In this document: piece after piece, positions 16,914 through 27,034 of the stretch
How the letters are laid out: every line of letters starts with the position of its first letter
Position numbering within the stretch: position 1 is the first letter of the stretch
NCBI RefSeq assembly: GCF_000153125.2
Contig: NZ_CM002299.1
Coordinates: forward strand, 2,231,075-2,295,074
Direction: 5' to 3'
Length of the DNA stretch: 64,000 nucleotides
DNA from: Congregibacter litoralis KT71
Lineage (GTDB): Bacteria; Pseudomonadota; Gammaproteobacteria; Pseudomonadales; Halieaceae
Made by a program: the position numbers and the translations under genes
Notes under the pieces: model-generated
What the model saw: the letters and a program-made list of their open reading frames with translations, nothing else
What the model was told of the DNA's origin: nothing
The model's database searches: none

Positions 16914-18797
16914 TCAGTCGGCAACGCCGTGTAAATGGTCATAAATTGTCTGCGCCATGTTAGCACTGATGCCTGAGATCTTACGCAGCTCCTCGACACT
17001 GGCGTTCTCTACCCCCGCAGCGCTGCCAAAATGTCGCAAGAGCTCCCTGCGTCGCTTCGCTCCAACACCGGCGATAGACTCCAGCGATGATTGTTTCCGC
17101 TGCTTGTCCCGTCGATTGCGGTGGCCTGTAATCGCGAAGCGATGCGCCTCATCGCGTATCTGCTGGATGAGATGGAGCGCGGGGTTATCCCCGGGCAACT
17201 GCAATTCCCGTCCACTGTCGCCCAAAATGAGGGTTTCAAAGCCCGCTTTGCGCGTGGTGCCTTTGGCAACGCCCACAACCTCTACGCCGTTGACTTGCAG
17301 GTCCTTGAGCACGGTCAGCGCCTGGGTAACCTGGCCTTTACCACCGTCGATCAGCAGAATGTCCGGAAGACTGGCACCCTCATCTCGCAGGCGGCGAAAG
17401 CGTCGCGTGAGCGCCTGATGCATGGCAGCGTAGTCATCGCCGCCTTCGATACCCTCGATGTTGAAGCGCCGATAATCAGACTTGCGGGCACCGCCGCCGT
17501 CAAACACCACGCAGGAGGCCACGGTGGCTTCGCCGCTGCTGTGACTGATATCAAAACACTCGATGCGCTGGGGGTGGACCTCCATCTCCAGGGCTTCCTG
17601 GAGCACCTGCAGACGTTCCTGGGTGGTCTGCTTGCCCGCCAGGTGGGCAATGAGATTGGTTTCTGCGGTCTGGGCCGCCAATTGCAGCCACCGTGCCCTC
17701 GCCTCCCGCACGCGTTCCCGGAGCACCACCTTACGCCCCGCTTTGTCGGTAAAAACCTCTGCCAGGGTAGCGGCATTATCGGGAACATGGCTGACAATCA
17801 ATTCCGGGGGCAGTCGTTGCTCACCATTAAGATAAAACTGGGGTAAAAACGCCTCGAGAACCTCTTTCTCAGCACTCTCCAGGCGTAGCTTTGGATAAAA
17901 CGACTTACTGCCCAGTACCCGCGCGTCGCGAACAAACAGCACCTGGAGACAGCACTGTCCTCCCTCCATGGCTGCGGCCACGACATCGAGATCGCCATGA
18001 CCGCCTTCAATACCCTGGGTGTTCTGTACCTGTTGGAGGTGCTGTATCTGATCACGCAGCACCGCCGCTTTCTCATAGGCCAATTCCGCTGCCGCCTGCT
18101 CCATGTCATCGGCAAGACGCACCTGCAGCTCCCGGGACTTGCCCAGGAGAAACAACTCGGTCTTCTCAACCTGCTCCCCATACTCTTCCGGGGACACAAG
18201 ATCTACGCAGGGTGCCGTGCAGCGGTCGATCTGATGTTGCAGACAGGGGCGCGATCGATTGCGGAAATAGCTGTCCTCGCACTGGCGAACCTTGAACACT
18301 TTTTGCAGGAAGTGCATGGATTGCCGCACCGCACCGGCACTGGGATAAGGACCGAAGTAACGTCCTTTCTTGCGTTTCCGTCCGCGGTGCACGGCCAGTC
18401 GGGGGAAGCGGTCTTCACTGGATAGAAAAATATACGGGTAGGATTTGTCATCCCGCAAAAGAATGTTGTAAGGCGGTTTGTGAGTCTTGATCAGGTTGTG
18501 CTCGAGGAGCAGTGCATCCGCCTCGGTTGAGGTTACCGTGACCTGAATATCACGGATGCGCATGACCAGAGCAACCGTTTTGGCATTGAGGCCACTGTTT
18601 CTGAAATAACTGCTGACACGATTCTTCAGATTGCGGGCTTTGCCGACGTAAAGGAGCTCCCCTGCTCCGTCGTACATCTGATACACACCACAGCGGCTTG
18701 TCAGCGTCTTGAGGAAGGCTTCGGAATCAAAGCTATCTTTGATCTTATCTGCTTCCGGCAACAGTGCCGATTTGGATTCGGGTGTCGACTCATTCAT
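16914..18797 (-). CDS. uvrC: UvrABC system protein C (excinuclease subunit)
   Basis: Makes both incisions around UvrAB-marked lesions in nucleotide excision repair. Visible parts: N-terminal GIY-YIG nuclease (CGVYQMYD... LLYVGKARNLKNR), a Cys-rich segment (CEDSYFRNRSRPCLQHQIDRC-like spacing), a UVR helix pair (~210-245), the RNase H-like C-terminal nuclease (IECFDISHSSGEATVAS, ILLIDGGKGQ) and tandem HhH motifs at the end. ATG 18797 (MNESTPES...) is preferred: it gives 627 residues and overlaps the murB stop by 8 bp. A start at 18830 would add 11 residues lying inside murB. Confidence 0.95.
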   Translation of the reverse strand: MNESTPESKSALLPEADKIKDSFDSEAFLKTLTSRCGVYQMYDGAGELLYVGKARNLKNRVSSYFRNSGLNAKTVALVMRIRDIQVTVTSTEADALLLEHNLIKTHKPPYNILLRDDKSYPYIFLSSEDRFPRLAVHRGRKRKKGRYFGPYPSAGAVRQSMHFLQKVFKVRQCEDSYFRNRSRPCLQHQIDRCTAPCVDLVSPEEYGEQVEKTELFLLGKSRELQVRLADDMEQAAAELAYEKAAVLRDQIQHLQQVQNTQGIEGGHGDLDVVAAAMEGGQCCLQVLFVRDARVLGSKSFYPKLRLESAEKEVLEAFLPQFYLNGEQRLPPELIVSHVPDNAATLAEVFTDKAGRKVVLRERVREARARWLQLAAQTAETNLIAHLAGKQTTQERLQVLQEALEMEVHPQRIECFDISHSSGEATVASCVVFDGGGARKSDYRRFNIEGIEGGDDYAAMHQALTRRFRRLRDEGASLPDILLIDGGKGQVTQALTVLKDLQVNGVEVVGVAKGTTRKAGFETLILGDSGRELQLPGDNPALHLIQQIRDEAHRFAITGHRNRRDKQRKQSSLESIAGVGAKRRRELLRHFGSAAGVENASVEELRKISGISANMAQTIYDHLHGVAD

Positions 18798-19806
18798 AAA
18801 TCCGAGGCTCAGGCTCCAACTGGACAGCAAAACGGGATTTCACGACTTCTTGTACATGGGCGGCCAGATGCAGCACGTCAGACTGACACGCCCCCCCTCG
18901 GGCTACCAACACCAGGGCATGCTGCGCAGAGATCTCCACGGGGCCCTGGCGATAACCGCGAAGGCCCCCGCGCTCGATGAGCCAGGCGGCAGACACCTTA
19001 AAACGCTCATCATCCAGGGGATAAACGGGCACCTCCGGCTCCAGAGCCTGCAGTTCACTCAACTGCTCCCGGGAGAGCACGGGGTTTTTAAAAAAACTAC
19101 CGGCGTTGGGCGCATCGCCGGGGTCAGGAAGCCGTTCTCGCCGCAGAGCAACGACCGCGGCAAACACGGACTCCGGTGTCATCGCTCCATCGGCCATGCG
19201 CGTTTTCAGCGCCGGGTAGGTCACATTCACCCCCGGGCTCCTGCTGAGCCGAAAATCCACCGCCATAATAAAAAACCGGTCTCGCAGCGTCTGTTTAAAC
19301 ACACTGTCACGATAGGCAAAGCCGCACTCATCGGCAAGGAGGGTCCCAATCTCGCCGCTCACCAGGTCTACGCCATGGACCGCGACGACAAACTCGTCGA
19401 CTTCACGACCATAGGCACCAATGTTCTGTACCGGTGCCGCCCCCACGAGACCCGGTATCAGAGCGAGATTTTCAAGACCATAAAGCCCCTCCCCGACCGT
19501 ATCAGCCACGAGTTCGTGCCAGCCTTTGCCGGCGCCAACCCGGAGAGTCACGCCGTTCTCGCCGTCCTCCAGGATGCGGACGGAGCTGTCTGCAGCGATG
19601 ATGACCCCGGACGCCAGCCGGGGTGGCAGAACAACATTGCTACCCGCACCCAGGGGATACAAAGGCAATCCTGACTTCCTGGACCAGGCCACGGCAGTGA
19701 GAACATCCTCGGGCGTCAATACCCGAAAAACGCGCTGAGCGGCACAGGAAAGTCCCAGGGAGTTGGAGATGCTTGTTGCCGAATTCTGGGGCTGCACAGC
19801 GCTCAC
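18790..19806 (-). CDS. murB: UDP-N-acetylenolpyruvoylglucosamine reductase
   Basis: FAD enzyme reducing UDP-GlcNAc-enolpyruvate to UDP-MurNAc with NADPH, in cytoplasmic peptidoglycan precursor synthesis. FAD-binding LGAGSNVVLP, IGAYGREVDEFV, FAYRDSVFKQTL and the NAGSFFKNP segment with the catalytic Ser are visible, then AAWLIERGGLRG. 338 residues matches the type I (E. coli-like) enzyme. It follows kdsB by 2 nt. The phosphatase gene found between kdsB and murB in Pseudomonas is absent. Confidence 0.95.
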   Translation of the reverse strand: MSAVQPQNSATSISNSLGLSCAAQRVFRVLTPEDVLTAVAWSRKSGLPLYPLGAGSNVVLPPRLASGVIIAADSSVRILEDGENGVTLRVGAGKGWHELVADTVGEGLYGLENLALIPGLVGAAPVQNIGAYGREVDEFVVAVHGVDLVSGEIGTLLADECGFAYRDSVFKQTLRDRFFIMAVDFRLSRSPGVNVTYPALKTRMADGAMTPESVFAAVVALRRERLPDPGDAPNAGSFFKNPVLSREQLSELQALEPEVPVYPLDDERFKVSAAWLIERGGLRGYRQGPVEISAQHALVLVARGGACQSDVLHLAAHVQEVVKSRFAVQLEPEPRIYE

Positions 19807-19808
19807 CC

Positions 19809-20585
19809 CTAATCCGGGCTTCCGGGCTTCCGGGGCTGAGCGAAGAGCCCTCGAACTCTATCCAGGTCTGCTGGCGTATCGATACCCCCGGGTACCGCTG
19901 CACAGGCAGGCTCTACGTGGATGGATTCACCTTTGTAGAGAGCACGCAACTGTTCCAGGGACTCCGTCAGCTCCAAGGGTGCAGGCTGCCATTGACTGTA
20001 GCGCTTCAGAAATCCTGCCCGGTACGCATAGATACCGATGTGGCGGTGCCACTGTCCTTCGGGCATTTCTCCGTCAGACCCCTCGTGATCCCGTGGCCAG
20101 GGGATCGTGGCGCGGCTGAAATACAAGGCACGTCCATTCTCGTCGAACACGACCTTCACGGCATTGGTATCTCGAAGCACCGTGGCGTCCGTAATGACCT
20201 CGCAGAGCGTTGCCATACTGGCGGAGGGATTTCTCTGGAGATTCCCCGCAACCTGGTCTATGACTGCCGAGGGAATAAGCGGTTCATCACCCTGCACATT
20301 GACCACAATATGCTTTTCCGTGAGGCCCAACTGCTCCACCACCTCAGCGAGGCGATCCGTGCCACTGGCGTGATCGGCGCGGGTCATAAGACAGCGGGCT
20401 CCAAAATCAGCGCAGGCCGCTTCAATACGCTCGTCGTCCGTCGCGATCACGACCTCGCTGGCCGCCGAAGTACCGGCACGCTCCCAAACATGCTGGAGCA
20501 TGCTTTTACCGGCGATATCCGATAGGGGTTTTCCCGGCAATCGCGTAGACGCATAGCGGGCGGGGATGACCACAATAAAACTCAT
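19809..20585 (-). CDS. kdsB: 3-deoxy-manno-octulosonate cytidylyltransferase
   Basis: Activates Kdo to CMP-Kdo for lipid A-Kdo assembly in the cytoplasm. The N-terminal nucleotide motif [17 protein letters not shown] and later [24 protein letters not shown] and [12 protein letters not shown] are hallmarks. 258 residues is normal. Its start overlaps the lpxK stop by 4 bp. The small Trm112-like gene often between lpxK and kdsB is missing. Confidence 0.96.
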   Translation of the reverse strand: MSFIVVIPARYASTRLPGKPLSDIAGKSMLQHVWERAGTSAASEVVIATDDERIEAACADFGARCLMTRADHASGTDRLAEVVEQLGLTEKHIVVNVQGDEPLIPSAVIDQVAGNLQRNPSASMATLCEVITDATVLRDTNAVKVVFDENGRALYFSRATIPWPRDHEGSDGEMPEGQWHRHIGIYAYRAGFLKRYSQWQPAPLELTESLEQLRALYKGESIHVEPACAAVPGGIDTPADLDRVRGLFAQPRKPGSPD

Positions 20586-21652
20586 TGATTTACTCCGATT
20601 GTCGGCGAAGCAAAAGCCTCAGCCGACGTTTGATTACTATCATCGGCGGTTCCCCTGTCCTCCTCTCGCCTCACCTCCAGCCCAGCTCGCTCCATAAGTT
20701 GGTCGAGAAAACCGTCGGGGAACTGCGCTTCCATGTCCAGGACCCAGGCATCAGTATTTGGAAGATCGGGGCATTTGACGGCGTCCTTAGCCGTCATTAC
20801 GACGGGTAAATCTCCAAGGGCCGCAAAGTCTTTTTCTTCAAAAGCGCGATGATCGACAAAGGGATGTTCTCTTGGTTCGAGTCCCAGAGACCGGAGGCTT
20901 TCAAAAAAACGCCGCGGCCGGGCGATGGCAGCCACGGCATGCACCCCGGGGCCAAAGCCGGGATTTTGGACATCACGAACTGCGCCATCCGACAAACGGC
21001 GGAACTGTCTCGGACGGTAAGCAGTTCCTGAGTGTGGGTCCTGCCCCCCGCGAAGGAGGAAAAAATCCACCGTGGCCAAACGCCGTCGAGGCTCACGAAG
21101 GGGACCTACGGGTAGCAAATGCCCATTTCCAAACCCGCTCTCGGCGTCACTGGTAACCACTTCCACATCACGCTGCAAGGCATAATGCTGGAGCCCATCG
21201 TCGGAAATAATGACGTCGATGTTCTCGCCGGCGGCATGCCGGGCAACGGCAACGCGGTCTCGACCCACGGTGACGGAGGCGCCGGTACTCCTGGCAATGA
21301 GTAGTGCCTCATCCCCCACGATGCGGTGGTCAGCGTCCGCGGTAACGGGGATAACGCCACTACCCGAACCCCCATAGCCCCGGCTGATAACGCCGACGCG
21401 AAGTCCTTTTTCCATGAGTGCCTGGGTGATGCCGATGACCACGGGGGTTTTACCCGTGCCGCCGGCGGAAATGTTGCCGACAACAATCATCGGTTTTCCC
21501 GGATGAACGCTGGAAAGCCAGCCCTTGCGAAACGCCGTGCGGCGAAGGGCTGTGAGGGCAGCGAACAGCCACTCCAAAGGCAATAGCAGGAGCAGGAGCC
21601 GGGGCGCTTGATACCAGGCGCGCTCCACGGCGAGGGCAAATCGTTCAAACAC
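20582..21652 (-). CDS. lpxK: tetraacyldisaccharide 4'-kinase
   Basis: Phosphorylates the 4' position of the lipid A disaccharide at the inner membrane. An N-terminal hydrophobic helix (~16-36), the P-loop [15 protein letters not shown] and the [14 protein letters not shown] segment are diagnostic. 356 residues, with a somewhat charged C-terminal tail after ~330. It lies 5 nt after exbD and is coupled to kdsB. The exbBD-lpxK-kdsB-murB order puts lipid A and cell-wall steps in one operon. Confidence 0.95.
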   Translation of the reverse strand: MFERFALAVERAWYQAPRLLLLLLPLEWLFAALTALRRTAFRKGWLSSVHPGKPMIVVGNISAGGTGKTPVVIGITQALMEKGLRVGVISRGYGGSGSGVIPVTADADHRIVGDEALLIARSTGASVTVGRDRVAVARHAAGENIDVIISDDGLQHYALQRDVEVVTSDAESGFGNGHLLPVGPLREPRRRLATVDFFLLRGGQDPHSGTAYRPRQFRRLSDGAVRDVQNPGFGPGVHAVAAIARPRRFFESLRSLGLEPREHPFVDHRAFEEKDFAALGDLPVVMTAKDAVKCPDLPNTDAWVLDMEAQFPDGFLDQLMERAGLEVRREEDRGTADDSNQTSAEAFASPTIGVNQ

Positions 21653-21657
21653 CCTGG

Positions 21658-22080
21658 TCAGGGGGCCTGTGTCGGTTGGACTGATGCAATACTCAGGCGG
21701 CTGAAACCCATCTGCCCTGCTGCGTCCATGGCTTTGACTACCGACTCGTGCGCCGCCTGGGCATCGGCGGAAATCACCAGGGGCAGCGTCGTATCGCCTT
21801 CAGAGACCTTGTACACCGCAGCCTGGAGGGTGCGCATGCTGGTATCCACAAGGGCCTTGCCGTTGACACGATAGTTGCCGCCTTCGTCGATGAGAATCTC
21901 AACCTGTTGCTCGACTTCGTCGCGCACGAGACCCGTGGCCTCGGGCAGATCCACGGATAGCTGTGTTTCCCGGGTGAAGGTCGTAGACACCATAAAGAAG
22001 ATCAGCAGCAAAAATACGACATCGATGAGTGGCGTCAGATTGACGTTAAGCTCTTCGCGGCTTTGACGACGAAACTTCAC
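21658..22080 (-). CDS. exbD: ExbD/TolR-family biopolymer transport protein
   Basis: 140 residues, one N-terminal transmembrane helix with the proton-channel Asp (NLTPLIDVVFLLLIFFM) and a periplasmic domain. With ExbB it forms a proton-driven motor that energises TonB-like or Tol-like partners. It overlaps exbB by 4 bp. No tonB lies beside it; location next to lpxK is conserved in Pseudomonas-like genomes, where its specific partner is unclear. Confidence 0.9.
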   Translation of the reverse strand: MKFRRQSREELNVNLTPLIDVVFLLLIFFMVSTTFTRETQLSVDLPEATGLVRDEVEQQVEILIDEGGNYRVNGKALVDTSMRTLQAAVYKVSEGDTTLPLVISADAQAAHESVVKAMDAAGQMGFSRLSIASVQPTQAP

Positions 22081-22700
22081 GCCTGCTCCCGCCCCTCTTC
22101 CCGGGCGTGGAGGGCATCAACAAGTTTGATGGTCTGCTGCTCCAACTCCACTACGATGCCATCGATTCGGCCACTGAAATACCGGTGCATGACCAGCGCC
22201 GGAATAGCCACACAGAGCCCCGCGGCCGTGGTAATCAGGGCCTCCGAGATACCTCCCGCCAGCGCGCTCGCATTGCCCGTGCCCTGGGACATGATTTCAG
22301 CGAATACGCGAATCATCCCTACCACGGTACCCAACAACCCTAATAATGGAGCGATGGCGGCGATGGTTCCCAGGGTGTTGAGATACCGCTCGAGATCGTG
22401 GACCACGTGCCCCGCAGCCTCCTCAATGCTCTCCTTCATGACATCACGCCCGTGATGGGCATTGGCCAGCCCCGCCGCGAGAATTCGCCCGAGGGGCGAT
22501 GAGTCCCTGAGATTACGCAGTTTCGCCGCGTCTAACTCGCCGGCTTTGAGCTGCTTCCACACATTGGCGAGGAGGTGCGGCGGCGCGATACGGCGGCGGT
22601 TGAGCACATAGGTTCTTTCAATGCAGATAGCGATAGCGACGACCGAGCAGGCGATGATGATAATCATCAGCAGGCCGCCGGCGGTTATGAGTTCAAGCAC
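22077..22700 (-). CDS. exbB: ExbB/TolQ/MotA-family proton channel protein
   Basis: 207 residues with three transmembrane helices (~5-25, ~105-130, ~155-180), the last two carrying the small/polar channel pattern (TIAAIAPLLGLLGTVVGMI, ALITTAAGLCVAIPAL). The MotA/TolQ/ExbB domain is clear. First gene of the exbBD-lpxK-kdsB-murB-uvrC-pgsA run; it starts 47 bp before the comEC stop on the same strand. Confidence 0.92.
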   Translation of the reverse strand: MLELITAGGLLMIIIIACSVVAIAICIERTYVLNRRRIAPPHLLANVWKQLKAGELDAAKLRNLRDSSPLGRILAAGLANAHHGRDVMKESIEEAAGHVVHDLERYLNTLGTIAAIAPLLGLLGTVVGMIRVFAEIMSQGTGNASALAGGISEALITTAAGLCVAIPALVMHRYFSGRIDGIVVELEQQTIKLVDALHAREEGREQA

Positions 22701-22747
22701 TGTGAGGCTCCTCTTGCGACGCGTTGATTATACCTGCGGATCGCTCC

Positions 22748-25186
22748 TCAGGGAGGACGGCAATCCCGCTGAAAATCGCCGCGACGCCAAAAAGCCGCCT
22801 TTCGATGTCTGAGCGTACGGCATTTCATGCGTCCGTCGGGAAAAACTCTGAAGGAGATTGCCCCGCGAAGCGCCGTATTGAGCAGCACGATGTCTGATGC
22901 GGCAGCGCTATCAAGAACGCGCTGTGCGGGATGACCGAAGCGGTTGCCGTGACCGGCGGTTACTATGAGCACCTCCGGCGCCAGGGAACGCAGCCAGAGC
23001 CGGCTGCTTGAGCTCCCGGAACCATGATGCCCCGCCAGCAGCACATCGGCCGTCAAATCCTGTCCCCAATAGCGAAGAATCTCCCGCTCCCGCGCGCTAT
23101 CAATATCACCCGGGAGCAGAAACTTGCGACCGTGGATCGAGATGAGAATCACGCAGGAACCATTGTTATCGCTGTCACCGGGGAGATGCTGGGAGAGAAA
23201 CCGCAGCGTCACACCCGGCGAAAAGCGCTGGCTTCCTCCGAGCCGGCAGGCCTCACCCGTGCTCCCCGATACAACGGCTCTGCGCAGCTGCTGCGGCGAC
23301 GCCATCCGAGCGACGTCCCCTTCACCGGCATCATGATCGCGGTCATCGTGACTGATGATCAGGGTATCCAGTTCTCGGATACCCATGCTTTGCAGCGCCG
23401 GCACGATGGTCCTTGACGCGACGGAGGGTCCTCCCACGGGACCGCCACCCGTGTCGTACAACAGGGCTTTGTCGCGCTGGCGCAGCAATACGGCCGTTCC
23501 CTGACCCACATCAAAAAACAGCAGCTCTACGAAGTCATCGCCCCGTGAATCCGGAATGCTCAAAGGCACAAGGAGCAGACCCACGCTGAATATGCGTCCC
23601 GGAAACCGTGGCAGCGCGAGTATCACGACCCCGAACAGCGCCAGAAACAACTGTACATTCCCCGGACTGACACGCAGGACACCCCACGGACCGAGCATCG
23701 GCTCCCAATACTCAAGAGCTGACCACAGTGTCGCGAGCACGATAGCGGCCCACTCAAGAAGGTGGTCGGCCAGGGCATACCAGAGGGGCGCGAGCACCAC
23801 GGCGCACAGGAGTAACGGCACCACCAGAAAGGTCGTGAGGGGCACGGCCACCAGGTTCACTACGGCGCCGATACTGCCGGCTTCCTGAAACCAGAACAGT
23901 CCCAGCGGGAGCATCGCCAGAAGCATGTAGCCCTGAGCATCCCAGAGATCCCGGAGCCAGCTGCTCCTGCCTCGCCAGCTCGTAAACCATAACAGCAGAC
24001 CCACCGCGCCCAGGGTCAGCCAGAAGCTTGCCGCGAGCAGACTCACGGGATTTAGAAGAAACAGGGCCATCGCCGCAATGGGCAGCATCTCTGTGGCTTT
24101 GACGTTACGCCCCAGGGAACGGGGGAGCATCAGCAGGCTCAGCATCAGCAAGGCCCGCTGCGCTGGCAATGCCATCCCTGACAGAAAGGCATAGCTGCCC
24201 GCGAAAAGCATGGCGCAGGATGGCGCCAGGAATGGCGTCGCGCTCCCCCGCCCCATGAGAGCGGTGCCGATACGTCCGAGGGCGGCACCGAAGTACCATC
24301 CGGGCACTGCGATCATGCTGATGTGAAGGCCCGAGACAACCATAAGATGCGTCAGACCATACATCCGCAGACGTGACCAGGTTTCAGCGGTCATAAATCG
24401 TCGGTCCCCCACCGCGAGCGCTGCGAGTAATGCGCCGACCCTCCCGGACACTCGATTTCGCAGGGATGAGGACACAGCGGCTCTGAGCCTGTCGATTCGT
24501 GCTTTGATCGCGAAAATGCCATCCAGGGAGGGGTCGACTGCGCTTACGCTTCGCAGGGAACCCACGGCGTGGATGCCGGCCACCAGAAAGCCCTTCTCGC
24601 CGTCCAATGCCGCCGGATTGACCATGCCCCGGGGTTGGCGAAGGACCGCTTCAAAGCGGATACGTGAGCCCGGTTTGAGGTCCTTGATCGGCAAAGGAGA
24701 TCCATCCCCTGCCCCCTCGTCTGCCTGTGCTTCCTCCCTGAGACCCAAACGATGGGTATCAAGGTATACACGGATTCGACGGGGACCTGCACAGCGCCGG
24801 GGTTCCAACTGCCCAACGCGAATATGCAGACGATGAATGTTCCGGGGACCGGGAAGACGTTGCACCAGACCATCTATCCGGCCGTCGATAGTCACATGTT
24901 CACGCTGACAGAGGGGCGAAAGCTGCCGTGTCTGCCACTGAAAAGCAGTGATGAGTGCCGGGATCAGTATCAGCAGTATGACTCCCGTAAGCACGAGAGC
25001 GCGGGAAACCCAGTGGGGCGGCGCTGGCCTGTTCAGACTGTCCACTGACCTGAGTGCCAGGAACACAATGAGCGCCATACCCGACGCAGCGCAGATAACT
25101 TGGAAAACCCTCGGCAACACCGGAAGTTGCAGGGCTCCCAACCCTACCGCCAGCGATAGGAGCATCAGTGGGTAGGGTGCTACCAT
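22748..25186 (-). CDS. comEC: ComEC/Rec2-family DNA internalization protein
   Basis: Inner-membrane channel for single-stranded DNA in natural transformation. From the chosen ATG 25186 (MVAPYPL...) it is 812 residues: N-terminal helices, an OB-like DUF4131 region, the competence domain (HLMVVSGLHISMIAVPGW) with many helices, and a C-terminal metallo-beta-lactamase-like domain (LFFDVGQGTAVLL, DTGGGPVGG, ISHDDRDHDAG, LLAGHHGSGSSSS). The 60 residues encoded upstream are not membrane-like, so the longer reading is rejected. It is divergent from the DUF2062 gene, as in Pseudomonas. Confidence 0.92.
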   Translation of the reverse strand: MVAPYPLMLLSLAVGLGALQLPVLPRVFQVICAASGMALIVFLALRSVDSLNRPAPPHWVSRALVLTGVILLILIPALITAFQWQTRQLSPLCQREHVTIDGRIDGLVQRLPGPRNIHRLHIRVGQLEPRRCAGPRRIRVYLDTHRLGLREEAQADEGAGDGSPLPIKDLKPGSRIRFEAVLRQPRGMVNPAALDGEKGFLVAGIHAVGSLRSVSAVDPSLDGIFAIKARIDRLRAAVSSSLRNRVSGRVGALLAALAVGDRRFMTAETWSRLRMYGLTHLMVVSGLHISMIAVPGWYFGAALGRIGTALMGRGSATPFLAPSCAMLFAGSYAFLSGMALPAQRALLMLSLLMLPRSLGRNVKATEMLPIAAMALFLLNPVSLLAASFWLTLGAVGLLLWFTSWRGRSSWLRDLWDAQGYMLLAMLPLGLFWFQEAGSIGAVVNLVAVPLTTFLVVPLLLCAVVLAPLWYALADHLLEWAAIVLATLWSALEYWEPMLGPWGVLRVSPGNVQLFLALFGVVILALPRFPGRIFSVGLLLVPLSIPDSRGDDFVELLFFDVGQGTAVLLRQRDKALLYDTGGGPVGGPSVASRTIVPALQSMGIRELDTLIISHDDRDHDAGEGDVARMASPQQLRRAVVSGSTGEACRLGGSQRFSPGVTLRFLSQHLPGDSDNNGSCVILISIHGRKFLLPGDIDSAREREILRYWGQDLTADVLLAGHHGSGSSSSRLWLRSLAPEVLIVTAGHGNRFGHPAQRVLDSAAASDIVLLNTALRGAISFRVFPDGRMKCRTLRHRKAAFWRRGDFQRDCRPP

Positions 25187-25304
25187 CACTGCGTTTCCGG
25201 CGGCATAATAACGCCCACGATTGACGAGTCTTCCGCTACTTGGCCGATGTTCTAGTGAAGCACGACACATCCTCTCGACGAACAGCATTTGTGGCCAACT
25301 GACC

Positions 25305-25829
25305 GTGCCACGGAAAACTCTCAAATCCCTGATGCCCTCGCCTGCGAGGCTGAGGGAAAACGGCACTCTGGATATTCTTGGCGAGTGGGTTTACGCCAGC
25401 AACCTGTGGCACCTCAACCGCTATTCGGCGTCCATGGCATTTTTCGTGGGCCTTTTCCTGGCCTTCATCCCCATCCCCGGACAGATGCTGTTAGCAGCCC
25501 TGGGCGCCGTTCTCCTGCGCTGCAACCTGCCTATCTCCGTGGGGCTCGTCTGGATTACCAACCCCCTCACCGTACCCGCTATTTTTTATCTGGCCTATCA
25601 GGTAGGCGCCCTGATTATTGACGTTCCCATTAAGGAAGTGGAGTTTGTCCTGAGTTTTCAGTGGATCAATGAAGAACTGCGGCGCGTCTGGCGACCCCTC
25701 GTGGTCGGCTGTCTTCTCTGCGGGCTGTTTTTTGGCAGTCTCGGCTACTTTATTGTGAACGTGCTGTGGCGCTTACGCGTTGCCCGGCAGTGGAAGAAAC
25801 GGAAAAAACGTCGCGCTCAAAGATCCTGA
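25305..25829 (+). CDS. DUF2062-domain membrane protein
   Basis: 174 residues from GTG 25305, chosen because PRKTLKSLMPSPARLREN matches the usual family N-terminus; the upstream 28 residues do not. Family features: NLWHLNRYSASMAFFVGLF, AFIPIPGQMLLAALGAVLL, WITNPLTVPAIFYLAY, with about three membrane helices and a very basic tail (KKRKKRRAQ). Function unknown; it regularly sits between comEC and lolCDE in gammaproteobacteria. Its end overlaps lolE by 13 bp (convergent). Confidence 0.85.
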   Translation: MPRKTLKSLMPSPARLRENGTLDILGEWVYASNLWHLNRYSASMAFFVGLFLAFIPIPGQMLLAALGAVLLRCNLPISVGLVWITNPLTVPAIFYLAYQVGALIIDVPIKEVEFVLSFQWINEELRRVWRPLVVGCLLCGLFFGSLGYFIVNVLWRLRVARQWKKRKKRRAQRS

Positions 25830-27034
25830 TGGAGGACCGTGGCCGGCTGCAGACGCGCCGCACGAAGGGCTGGATACAGGGCCGCCAGCACGCACATAAC
25901 GATCGCCACAGCCGCGATAAGCAGCACGTCTGTGGCGCGCAGATCGACGGGTATAAAAGACACCGGATACACATCGGTACTTAAGAACTGGAACTGCAGG
26001 CCCTGCTCAAGGCCTGCCACAATCGTGGGAAGTGCCGCGCACAGGGCCACGCCAAGGGCGCAGCCCAACAGTGACCCCATGAGACCAATGATCAAACCCT
26101 GGGTGATGAATATGGCGGCCATGTTTCCCGGCGTCGCGCCCAGTGTCCGCATAATTGCAATAGCTCCCCGCTGATCAATAACAATCAGGACCAACGCAGA
26201 CACCACGTTAAACGCCGCGACGCCGATAATGGACGTCAGCAGTAGCACGACCAGGTCTCGCGATAGCTGTATCGCCGCGTAGAGATTCCCGTGGGTCATG
26301 CGCCAGGTCGTGGCGTAGCTGCCCGGGGGCAGCTCCCGGCGCAGTTGCGGTAACAGCCGATCAACGGCAAAGGGGTCTGAGTAGCGGAGCTGCAAACCAC
26401 TGATACCGCCTTGCAAACCCGCCAGCGTCGACGCCTGGCCAAGGGACATGAGCGCCAGGCTCTCATCCAGCTCGGTTCCGGTATCGACGACGGCAGCCAC
26501 CGGTAGCCGCTCCGTCGCGATAGCATTGCGTCGCTCCCGGCTTCGCGGCGGAACAATAATCGTAATACTGTCTCCCGTTTCCACACCCAGACGCCCGGCC
26601 ACGGAATCACCTAACACCACGCCTGATAGCTCCCCCAGGCTCTCAACCCCCAGAACGTCAGCCGTTTCCGCCGGGAGACGCTGGAGACCCAGAGCAGATA
26701 TCGCCATCACATCACGGCCGCGAATGGCCATGCCGTCAAAACTCACGAAGGGAGACACGGTTTCCACGGAGGTCAACGCTTCCAGGCGCCCCGCAAGTTC
26801 AGACGCTGCACCGCCATCAGGAGAAGTATGCACCGTCACATGGGGCACGAGCGCCAGGATTCGCTCGCGCATCTCCCGCTCAAAGCCATTCATTACGGAC
26901 AGCACCGTGAGGAGTAACGCGGTGCCCAGCACCAGCCCGGTCATGGAAACGCCGGCCATAAATACCGAGAGATGCCCGCGACCAAAAGCCAGGGTGTAAC
27001 GCAGAGCAATGCGCAGCGTCTCCCAAAAGCTCAT
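25817..27034 (-). CDS. lolE: lipoprotein-releasing ABC transporter permease LolE
   Basis: 405 residues with a four-helix FtsX-type layout: one helix at ~22-48, a large periplasmic domain, and three helices at ~265-290, ~315-345 and ~370-390. With LolC and LolD it extracts outer-membrane lipoproteins from the inner membrane and passes them to LolA. The family N-terminus is seen in TLAFGRGHLSVFMAGVSM and LLTVLSVMNGFEREMRERIL. Last gene of lolCDE; overlaps lolD by 4 bp. LolC and LolE are paralogues; the assignment rests on order. Confidence 0.9.
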   Translation of the reverse strand: MSFWETLRIALRYTLAFGRGHLSVFMAGVSMTGLVLGTALLLTVLSVMNGFEREMRERILALVPHVTVHTSPDGGAASELAGRLEALTSVETVSPFVSFDGMAIRGRDVMAISALGLQRLPAETADVLGVESLGELSGVVLGDSVAGRLGVETGDSITIIVPPRSRERRNAIATERLPVAAVVDTGTELDESLALMSLGQASTLAGLQGGISGLQLRYSDPFAVDRLLPQLRRELPPGSYATTWRMTHGNLYAAIQLSRDLVVLLLTSIIGVAAFNVVSALVLIVIDQRGAIAIMRTLGATPGNMAAIFITQGLIIGLMGSLLGCALGVALCAALPTIVAGLEQGLQFQFLSTDVYPVSFIPVDLRATDVLLIAAVAIVMCVLAALYPALRAARLQPATVLHQDL

